This document shows positions 50,304 to 57,180 of a DNA stretch of 64,000 nucleotides, one piece after another (the first letter of the stretch is position 1; each line of letters opens with the position of its first letter). The notes beneath the pieces were generated by a model. The model searched no databases and was not told the origin of the DNA. It saw only the letters and a list, made by a program, of their open reading frames with translations. Source of the DNA: Roseibium marinum (lineage in GTDB: Bacteria; Pseudomonadota; Alphaproteobacteria; Rhizobiales; Stappiaceae); assembly GCF_002906165.1 (NCBI RefSeq), contig NZ_PPCN01000006.1:247280-311279 (forward strand). Direction: 5' to 3'. The translations under genes and the position numbers were made by a program.

Positions 50304-51086
50304 GTGATCGCTACCGCTTCAAGAAAAAGCCCATGGCTTCCCCGCGCCGAAAATCAGGCAGCCGCGCCTCTGCGGCTTTTCGTACTGCCCTTCGCCGGAG
50401 GCGGTGTAGCGCAGTTTCAGGCGTTTTGCCGGGCCGCGCCCGACTGGCTCGATGTTCAACCGGTTCAACTGCCGGGCCGCGAAAACCGCATGTTTGAACC
50501 GCCTGTCGGAAATCTGGCGGAGCTGGTGGAGATCCTGCAGTCTGAGGTTGCACCCCATCTCGACAGGCCCTATGCGCTTTTGGGTTATTCCATGGGAAGC
50601 CGGGTGTCCCTTGAACTTGTGCATGCGCTCGCGGCGGCGGGACGGCCTCTTCCGCTTCAGCTCATTGTCGCGGCCCATGCGGCTCCGGCACTGCCTTCCA
50701 GAATCCCGCGGATTGAATCGCTCGACTCGGAAACTTTCTGGGATCTGATCGCGGGATACGAAGGCACGCCCGAGGAAGTGCTGTGCAACGATGAGCTGAA
50801 AATGCTGGTGGAACCAACTTTGCGTGCGGATTTCAGCATTGCGAGACAGGCCGTGACCCGAACCTCTGCCCCGTTGGATCTTCCCATTCTTGCCATAGCC
50901 GGACGCCATGACACCTATGCCGGACCGGGCGACATGCAGCCCTGGAAAAATGAGACAAGTGGTTCATTTCATTTGCAAATCGTTGACGGCGGTCACTTCT
51001 TTCTGCACTCTCACCCGCACGCATTTTCAAGCTGCGTATTCGAGGCGCTGAAGCCGCTATCAGAAAGGCATGGCCTCGGGAACTGA
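50304..51086 (+). CDS. Type II (editing) thioesterase of the PKS-NRPS cluster
   Basis: A stand-alone alpha/beta hydrolase of about 260 residues that hydrolyses stalled or mis-primed acyl groups from carrier proteins. Family marks: LRLFVLPFAGGG near the N-terminus, nucleophile elbow GYSMGS, GRHDTY (Asp) and DGGHFF (His). The GTG at 50304 gives the usual family length; the frame is open from an ATG at 50226 that overlaps the PPTase end by 23 bases, and that start would also imply coupling. It is cotranscribed with the PPTase gene. Confidence 0.88.
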   Translation: MIATASRKSPWLPRAENQAAAPLRLFVLPFAGGGVAQFQAFCRAAPDWLDVQPVQLPGRENRMFEPPVGNLAELVEILQSEVAPHLDRPYALLGYSMGSRVSLELVHALAAAGRPLPLQLIVAAHAAPALPSRIPRIESLDSETFWDLIAGYEGTPEEVLCNDELKMLVEPTLRADFSIARQAVTRTSAPLDLPILAIAGRHDTYAGPGDMQPWKNETSGSFHLQIVDGGHFFLHSHPHAFSSCVFEALKPLSERHGLGN

Positions 51087-51322
51087 ACCGCGCGGATTGT
51101 AATGAATTGGCAATTCGAAACTTGATTCATCAGCATTTTTTACAATCACATCGGGATTTTTCGTTGTCGTTTGGGCGTTTTTCCATTAGGTTCTCGCTGC
51201 TTCGCTCTTTTCTCAAAGGGCAGATGTATTGGGGGCCGAATTGCCGGCCTTTCCATATAGCCGGTGCGACCGGCACACGACTTAGCCACACGCCGACTCG
51301 TTCGCTATAGGAAGAGATAGAT

Positions 51323-51817
51323 ATGCCTGCCACCGAGACTGAAGAGCTTGATCGTGCCGACACGGCACTCTCGTTGACCAAACGCTATGCCGCCTTTGCC
51401 GGCGGCGCGGCGTTCATTCCGATACCCGTCGTGGATCTCGCAGCCATCGCGGCGCTGCAACTTAAACTCGTAAAGGACATCTCCGACGTTTACGACGTAA
51501 AGTTCAGCTCCAATGCCGGCAAGGCAGCGATCACCGCTCTTCTGTCGACAATCGTTCCGGTCGGAGCAGGCATCACTGCGGCGAGCTTGCTGAAGGCCAT
51601 TCCGGTACTTGGCACGGCTCTCGGTATCGTAAGCGCGCCGATCTTCGCCACCGCTGCGACCTACGCCGTGGGGCGCACCTTCACAATGCATTTCGAATCC
51701 GGTGGCACGCTTCTGACGTTCGATGCCGAAAAGATGCGCGGTTTCTTCAAGAAGGAATACGAGGCCGCAACGAAGTCACGTTCTTCCTCTTCCGCCGCAG
51801 CGTCAAAAGCTTCTTGA
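51323..51817 (+). CDS. DUF697-family small membrane-associated protein
   Basis: 164 residues. The conserved part, GGAAFIPIPVVDLAAIAALQLKL...KDISDVYDV, matches the DUF697 (YcjF-like) family as I know it, and two hydrophobic stretches follow (about 71-90 and 93-115). The charged tail ends in a Ser/Ala-rich stretch. A good AGGAAGAG ribosome site precedes the ATG, and a strong terminator follows, so it is probably a single-gene or end-of-operon unit. No function is established for the family. It sits between the thioesterase and the RND pump, and its link to the lipopeptide is unknown. Confidence 0.75.
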   Translation: MPATETEELDRADTALSLTKRYAAFAGGAAFIPIPVVDLAAIAALQLKLVKDISDVYDVKFSSNAGKAAITALLSTIVPVGAGITAASLLKAIPVLGTALGIVSAPIFATAATYAVGRTFTMHFESGGTLLTFDAEKMRGFFKKEYEAATKSRSSSSAAASKAS

Positions 51818-51866
51818 TGAAGTAACCGCGGGACATCTGCGGCGCCGAAGATACAATTGGATTTCG

Positions 51867-51903
51867 AGCCTGGCTGCCAACTTCCGCAGCCGGGCTTTTT
51901 TTA
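51867..51903 (+). terminator. Rho-independent terminator after the DUF697 gene
   Basis: AGCCTGGCTGC and GCAGCCGGGCT form an 11-base stem with one G-T pair and an 8-base loop (CAACTTCC is mostly loop), followed directly by a run of seven T residues. Confidence 0.9.
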
Positions 51904-52214
51904 TTGGTATTTCTGACATGACCTGCCGAAACACCAATTGAGACCGGAATTCTTGCACCGGATCCATCCATCAAGTTTTCCGAAAGGATTTGGATTCACA
52001 TTCAAACATAGTCGTGTGATTCGGAACAACTCGGAAGGTGGAGAGAAAGTGATGCCCGTCGACCGGACCGCACGAGAAAAGAAAAATATGTAGAATTTGC
52101 TGTCACGAAATACCGTCGATTCAATATTCCTTCACGAAAGATGCTTAGGAAAGAGACCGCAATTCCTTCCAGGGCCGTAGGTCTCGTATTTCAGCAAACA
52201 AGGGTCGTGCAGAT
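51904..52214. other. Intergenic region upstream of the RND genes
   Basis: About 310 bases, AT-richer than the coding parts, with no open frame worth calling. It should contain the promoter of the efflux operon. I see no clear -35/-10 pair or operator. Confidence 0.5.
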
Positions 52215-53402
52215 ATGTTCGGATCGGTATGCAAAGAAGCCGGCTATTTGAGATTGTGGATCGCAGCGGCAATCAGCCTTGGGTTGACGGCGCACGATGC
52301 CGCCTTCGCCCAGACCGGCGCGCCCCCCATGGACGTCGGGGTCGTGACCATGGCGAAACAGGAGGTTCCGCGCATCCTGAGCCTTCCCGGCCGCGCGGTT
52401 GCATTCCGGCAGGTCAGCATCCGGCCGCGCGTCAGCGGGGTCGTCGAAAAAATTCTGTACGATCCAACCAAGGAAATTGCCGTCGGTGATCCTCTGTTCA
52501 AGCTGGACGATGCCAGCTATGCGGCCGCGGTAGCGGAGGCCGAAGCGAATGTAGCCACTGCCCAGGCGAATGCGACTGCTTCCAAGGCCTCTTACGAAAG
52601 GTCGAAATCCCTTGAAGGGACGGCGACCTCAAAAGCCCAGGTCGAGAAGGCGCAGGCGACCATGGCCACCGACGAGGCCAGCCTCAAATCCGCTCAGGCT
52701 TCCCTTGATTTCGCCCGCACGCAGCTCTCCTGGACGACAATCAAGAGCCCCATCAAGGGCAGAGCCGACGTTGCCAGTGTTTCGGTCGGCGATCTCGTTG
52801 TCGGCTCGCAGTCCGATGCCATGACCATCGTCACGACGCTCGATCCGATCGAAGTGACCATGCAGGAATCCAGCACGATCATCTTGAAGCTGCGCGCGGA
52901 AGTCGAAGCCGGCAGCTTGAAGATAACCGAGCGCCTGAAAGCGAAACTGACCCTGGAGACCGGCGAAGCCTTTGCAAGCGAAGGAAACTTCGTGGCCGCG
53001 GGAACGACAGTGACCACCACCACGGGAACGGCGTCACTGAGGTTCAGATTTGAAAACCCCGGCAACAAGATTCTCCCCGGCATGTTTCTGCGCGGAGATA
53101 TTCAGATCGGAACGGTGGACGCCTTTCTTGTTCCGCAGCGGGCGGCCAAGCGCGGCAACACCGGGCTGCTGACGGCTTTTATCGTCGACAAGGACAACAC
53201 CGCGAAACAGGTCCAGTTCACCGAAAAGGGGACCTACGAGAACAACTGGGTCGTGGAAACGGGATTTCAGCCCGGCAACAAGGTCATTGTCGACGGCCTT
53301 GTGGCGATGAGGCCGGGAGTGAAAGTCAACCCGGTGCCCGCGACGATCAATGCCGACGGACTGGTTCAGGACGACGCCTCGAAACCCAAGACGGAGAAAT
53401 AG
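52215..53402 (+). CDS. RND efflux periplasmic adaptor (membrane fusion protein, AcrA/MexA type)
   Basis: 395 residues. An N-terminal signal sequence (LWIAAAISLGLTA...AFAQ, cleavage near 33) has no lipobox Cys. The order is standard: a beta-barrel start (MDVGVVTMAKQEVPRILSLPG), lipoyl half RPRVSGVVEKI, a coiled-coil hairpin rich in Ala/Glu/Lys (about 95-165), the second lipoyl half TTIKSPIKGRADV, then the barrel and membrane-proximal domains (NKILPGMFLRGDI). It bridges the inner-membrane pump encoded next to an outer-membrane channel, which is not encoded in the window. The downstream pump gene starts 4 bases after its stop. Confidence 0.93.
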   Translation: MFGSVCKEAGYLRLWIAAAISLGLTAHDAAFAQTGAPPMDVGVVTMAKQEVPRILSLPGRAVAFRQVSIRPRVSGVVEKILYDPTKEIAVGDPLFKLDDASYAAAVAEAEANVATAQANATASKASYERSKSLEGTATSKAQVEKAQATMATDEASLKSAQASLDFARTQLSWTTIKSPIKGRADVASVSVGDLVVGSQSDAMTIVTTLDPIEVTMQESSTIILKLRAEVEAGSLKITERLKAKLTLETGEAFASEGNFVAAGTTVTTTTGTASLRFRFENPGNKILPGMFLRGDIQIGTVDAFLVPQRAAKRGNTGLLTAFIVDKDNTAKQVQFTEKGTYENNWVVETGFQPGNKVIVDGLVAMRPGVKVNPVPATINADGLVQDDASKPKTEK

Positions 53403-53406
53403 TCCG

Positions 53407-56400
53407 ATGGCTTCCTTTTTCCTCCGGCGGCCCGTCTTTGCATGGGTTCTTGCGATCGTGACCATGCTGTTCGGCCTCTACGGCCTGAATTCACTGCCGA
53501 TTTCGCAATATCCCGAAATCGCGCCGACCACGGTCACGATCTCCGCAAGCTACGCCGGGGCCTCCGCTGAAGTCGTCGACAACTCCGTGACCTCCGTTAT
53601 CCAGAACGGCATGACCGGGCTCAGCGGCATGACCTACATGACCGCGAGTTCATCCGAAGGGTCCTCGAGCATCTCGCTGACATTCGACGACAGCGTCGAG
53701 CCTGAACTCGCGCAGGTGCAGGTGCAGAACAAGCTGCAACTGGTCCAGGCGGGACTGCCTGCGCAGGTGATCAGCGCCGGGCTCACCGTCTCCCGGTCGA
53801 ATTCATCGATATTGCTGGTGGGTGCCCTCGTCTCGAAGGACGGCGCCTACAACTCGGTTCAGCTGGGCAACATTCTGACGTCCACGATTCAGAACACTGT
53901 CCAGAGAGTGGAGGGTGTCGGATCCATCAACAGCTTCGGCACGCAATTCGCGATGCGGATCTGGCTCAATCCCTACCGGCTCTACCGGTTTCAGATCAGT
54001 CCCTCGGATGTGAGCCTTGCGGTGTCCGAGCAAAACACCAACGTCACGGTCGGATCGCTTGGCAGCCAGCCGGTGCTCAAGGGTCAGCAGATCACCATGG
54101 CGCTCACGGCGCAATCCCAGCTTTCGACGGTACAGGATTTCGAGCGCATTCTTCTCAAGACCAACAAGGACGGCTCAAGCGTTTATTTGTCCGATGTCGC
54201 CAGAATTGAACTGTCGGCCGAAGATTTCGGAACCTCGAGCCGCTACAACGGCAAACCGGCAGCCGGCTTCGGAGTCAGTCTCGCGGACGGCGCAAACGCG
54301 GTGGAAACGGCAAAACGCGTCCGGGCCGCCACCAGGACACTGTCTTCTGCTCTGCCGGAAGGGGTGACGGTCGAATATCCCTTCGACATCTCGCCCTTTG
54401 TGCAGGAATCCATCGATCAGGTCTATCAGACGCTGGGCGAGGCCATTGTGCTTGTCTCGCTCGTGACCCTGCTCTTCCTGCAAAGCTGGCGGGCAACGCT
54501 GATACCGGCGGTCACCGTCCCGATCGTGCTGCTGGGAACTTTCGGCGTGCTGTCGATGCTGGGCATGTCGATCAACACCCTGACCATGTTCGCCATGGTT
54601 CTGGCCATCGGCCTTCTGGTGGACGACGCGATCGTCGTCGTCGAAAACGTCGAGAGGATCATGGAGGAAGAGGGCCTGAGCGCGCTCGAGGCCACCGAGA
54701 AGAGCATGAAGGACATATCCGGGGCGCTGGTCGGGATTGTTCTGGTGCTGTCCGCGGTGTTTCTACCCATGGCCTTCATGGGCGGATCGACCGGTGTGAT
54801 CTACTTCCAGTTCTCGGTCACCATCATCACAGCGATGGTCCTGTCGCTGTTTGTCGCCCTTGTTCTGACGCCGACCATGTGCGCACAGCTGCTGAAGCCG
54901 AGGCACGGCAAGCCCCGCGCCGCGCCGATACGGATGTTCAACACCGGTTTCGACCGGATGACAGATGGATATTGCGGCATTGTCAGCCGTCTGGCGCGCC
55001 GCCCGTTCAGCGCGATCGTTCTGGTCTTCGCGATCGGCTACGGCACCATGTGGATTTTCGACCGTCTGCCGTCGTCTTTCGTTCCGACCGAGGATCAGGG
55101 CGTGATGATGGCGATGGTGCAGTTGCCTGAAGGCGCAACGACAGAGCAGACCGCGCAGGCCGTGGAAGCCGTCGAACAATATCTGCTCGACAAGGAATCC
55201 GATGTCGTGACCTCGGTGTTTGCCGCGCTCGGGTTCAGTTTCAGCGGCGTCAGCCAGAACAAGGCGCTGCTGTTCGTCAAACTCAAGGGCTACAAGGATC
55301 GTCCGGACCTCAGCGCCGCCACAATCAGCGCGCGCGCGAATGCCGCGTTCTTCAACAACAGGATGGCGCAGGTCTATTTCCTGTTGCCTCCGGCGATCCA
55401 GGGGCTTGGATCCTCCTCCGGGTTCACTATGTACCTGACGGACCAGGCCGGAAACGGCATCGACGCCTTGAGCGAAGCCGCCGACAAGCTGGTCGCCGCA
55501 GCCCAGACGGACAGCCGGGTTCTCGGCGTGCGCAGCAGCGACAACGCCAAGCAGACGTCCCTGCGGCTGAATATCGACCAGCAGAAGGCGGAAGCCTACG
55601 GGCTCGCGCTGGCGGACATCAATACGATGCTGACGACGGTATTCGCCGGCGCTTACGTGAATGACTTCAGCCTCGGCAGCGATCAGCGCAAGGTCATCGT
55701 GCAGGGCGACGCGACATGGCGCATGCAGCCGACGGATATCGACACCTGGTCCGCGCGCAACAGCGATAACGAGATGGTGCCCTTCTCGGCCTTCGTGACC
55801 AAGGAATGGTCGGAAACCTACCCGGGTCTTGAACGCTACGGCGACAGCCAGGCGCTCCAGATCTCAGGCGCCACCGCCCCCGGGGTGAGTTCCGGTCAGG
55901 CCATGGACGCGATGGAGGAACTGGTCGGAAAGCTCGAGGGCGGTTACGGCTTTGCCTGGACGGGAATTTCCTATCAGGAACGCCTTGCCGGCGATCAGCA
56001 GACGATCCTCTTTTCGTTGTCCGCGCTGATCGTGTTCCTCTGTCTCGCGGCCCTGTACGAAAGCTGGACAGTCCCCTTCTCGGTCATGCTGTGCGTCCCG
56101 GTGGGTCTCTTCGGGGCCATGCTGGCAACCTGGTATTTCGGCCAGTCGAACGATGTCTACTTCAAGGTCGGGCTTCTGACGATCATCGGACTGGCCTCGC
56201 GAAACGCAATTCTGATCGTCGAATTTGCGCAGACATTGCGGTCGCAGGGAACGGAACTGTACGAGGCCACGATTACAGCGGCCCGTCTGCGCCTGCGGCC
56301 GATCATCATGACGTCCTTCGCCTTCGGCCTGGGTATCACACCCTTGGTGCTTGCGACCGGCGCAGGTTCGCAGGCGCAAAAATCGATCGGCACGGGAATG

Positions 56401-56520
56401 CTCGGCGGGATCGTCTTCTCGGCAATCCTGGGAATTCTGCTTGTGCCGGTCCTTTACGTCGCCGTCTTGAAGGCGGCCGGTCTCTTCAGCAGACACAAGA
56501 CCAAGACAACCGCGACTTAG
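53407..56520 (+). CDS. RND multidrug efflux permease (HAE1, AcrB/MexB type)
   Basis: 1037 residues, normal for the family. Start set at MASFFLRRPVFAWV, the canonical RND N-terminus; the frame extends upstream into the adaptor gene but that part is not homologous. Twelve membrane segments are expected: one at the N-terminus, a cluster at about 340-540 including LAIGLLVDDAIVVVEN with the paired proton-relay Asp residues, another near 540, and a cluster at 870-1020 (FKVGLLTIIGLASRNAILIVEF). Two large periplasmic loops lie between. It forms a tripartite pump with the upstream adaptor. Clusters for lipopeptides such as syringomycin also carry an RND pump, so export of the product or self-protection is plausible. 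Confidence 0.95.
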   Translation: MASFFLRRPVFAWVLAIVTMLFGLYGLNSLPISQYPEIAPTTVTISASYAGASAEVVDNSVTSVIQNGMTGLSGMTYMTASSSEGSSSISLTFDDSVEPELAQVQVQNKLQLVQAGLPAQVISAGLTVSRSNSSILLVGALVSKDGAYNSVQLGNILTSTIQNTVQRVEGVGSINSFGTQFAMRIWLNPYRLYRFQISPSDVSLAVSEQNTNVTVGSLGSQPVLKGQQITMALTAQSQLSTVQDFERILLKTNKDGSSVYLSDVARIELSAEDFGTSSRYNGKPAAGFGVSLADGANAVETAKRVRAATRTLSSALPEGVTVEYPFDISPFVQESIDQVYQTLGEAIVLVSLVTLLFLQSWRATLIPAVTVPIVLLGTFGVLSMLGMSINTLTMFAMVLAIGLLVDDAIVVVENVERIMEEEGLSALEATEKSMKDISGALVGIVLVLSAVFLPMAFMGGSTGVIYFQFSVTIITAMVLSLFVALVLTPTMCAQLLKPRHGKPRAAPIRMFNTGFDRMTDGYCGIVSRLARRPFSAIVLVFAIGYGTMWIFDRLPSSFVPTEDQGVMMAMVQLPEGATTEQTAQAVEAVEQYLLDKESDVVTSVFAALGFSFSGVSQNKALLFVKLKGYKDRPDLSAATISARANAAFFNNRMAQVYFLLPPAIQGLGSSSGFTMYLTDQAGNGIDALSEAADKLVAAAQTDSRVLGVRSSDNAKQTSLRLNIDQQKAEAYGLALADINTMLTTVFAGAYVNDFSLGSDQRKVIVQGDATWRMQPTDIDTWSARNSDNEMVPFSAFVTKEWSETYPGLERYGDSQALQISGATAPGVSSGQAMDAMEELVGKLEGGYGFAWTGISYQERLAGDQQTILFSLSALIVFLCLAALYESWTVPFSVMLCVPVGLFGAMLATWYFGQSNDVYFKVGLLTIIGLASRNAILIVEFAQTLRSQGTELYEATITAARLRLRPIIMTSFAFGLGITPLVLATGAGSQAQKSIGTGMLGGIVFSAILGILLVPVLYVAVLKAAGLFSRHKTKTTAT

Positions 56521-56521
56521 A

Positions 56522-56633
56522 GCGCGTCGCGTTTAAGCGGATTCATGGATTTGGGAGAACGCCCGAGGCAGCGTTTGCATTGCAAATGCGTTCGGGCGAT
56601 TTCCTGAATTCAATTTGACGCGGCACGCTTTAG
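56522..56633 (+). repeat. 112-bp palindromic repeat, copy 2
   Basis: Same length and orientation as the copy at 3430-3541 and starts two bases after the RND permease stop, again between convergent genes. Both the inner CGCCCGA...TCGGGCG hairpin and the outer arms are kept. Together the two copies bracket the 53 kb from the NRPS 3' end to the RND permease. Confidence 0.85.
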
Positions 56634-56638
56634 ATCGT

Positions 56639-56670
56639 CAGACCTCCAATCGCTGCCGATTGGAGGTCTG
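56639..56670 (-). terminator. Perfect 14-bp hairpin just downstream of the universal stress protein gene
   Basis: CAGACCTCCAATCG and CGATTGGAGGTCTG around the four-base loop CTGC. It starts three bases after the stop of the minus-strand usp gene. There is no long T tract, so it may act more as a 3' stabiliser than a classical terminator. Its arms are shared with the hairpin at 57128-57157. Confidence 0.7.
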
Positions 56671-56673
56671 TCC

Positions 56674-57102
56674 CTAATGCCGGACGACGTAAACGGACTG
56701 GTTGGCGTGGCGCACCACGCGCGCGGCGTTGGGACCGAGCAGGTAGTCGCTCAGGCCGGGCCGGTGGGCTCCGATCACGATAAGGTCGCAGTCCAGCTTG
56801 TCGGCGACATTCATGATCTCGGAATAGATCGAACCGTGGGCGATATGCCCTTTGACCTTTTCCGGCGACGCGGCATTTTCGGAAAGAAAGGTCTTGAGGG
56901 CCAAAAGCGCCCTTTCAAGAACCTTTTCTTCCTCTCCGGGACCGAAATAAGAGCCCACGATCGGCATGGAATACGTCGGCACGACGGTGACGATGTGAAG
57001 CTCGTCCGTGCGAAGGCCTGCCAGGTCCTCCGCGGTTTTCAGAAGCTGCCTTGCGTCTTCCGGCTCGCCGAGATCGAGCGATACGAGAATTTTACCAGTC
57101 AT
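56674..57102 (-). CDS. Universal stress protein (UspA family), TRAP-associated
   Basis: 142 residues, single USP domain. It starts MTGKILVSLDLGEPE and ends with GAHRPGLSDYLLGPNAARVV followed by NQSVYVVR, the typical nucleotide-site region (GP in place of the usual GS). It lies 78 bases after a fused TRAP permease in the same direction. Small USP proteins are common partners of TRAP transporters and may modulate transport by sensing nucleotide. It is bracketed by two near-identical hairpins. Exact role unknown. Confidence 0.88.
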   Translation of the reverse strand: MTGKILVSLDLGEPEDARQLLKTAEDLAGLRTDELHIVTVVPTYSMPIVGSYFGPGEEEKVLERALLALKTFLSENAASPEKVKGHIAHGSIYSEIMNVADKLDCDLIVIGAHRPGLSDYLLGPNAARVVRHANQSVYVVRH

Positions 57103-57127
57103 TGTTTTCCCCCAATTCTAGATCGAC

Positions 57128-57157
57128 AGACCTCCAATCGGAATCGATTGGAGGTCT
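57128..57157 (-). promoter_or_regulatory. Perfect 13-bp hairpin between the TRAP permease and usp genes
   Basis: AGACCTCCAATCG and CGATTGGAGGTCT with loop GAAT. The arms are identical to the core of the hairpin beyond the other end of the usp gene. It may stabilise or attenuate the message between the two genes. Confidence 0.6.
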
Positions 57158-57180
57158 CGAAGTCGATCGACTTTAGAGTG

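Noticed and set aside
51087..51322. Small RNA suggested by GCCGG/CCGGC dyads before the DUF697 gene
   Set aside because: The dyads are short, there is no clear promoter or T-run terminator before the coding start, so a leader region is the simpler reading.
3430..56633. Reading the two 112-bp repeats as attL/attR of an integrated element
   Set aside because: No integrase or tRNA is next to either copy, the repeats are internally palindromic and differ at several bases, which suits a dispersed intergenic repeat better.
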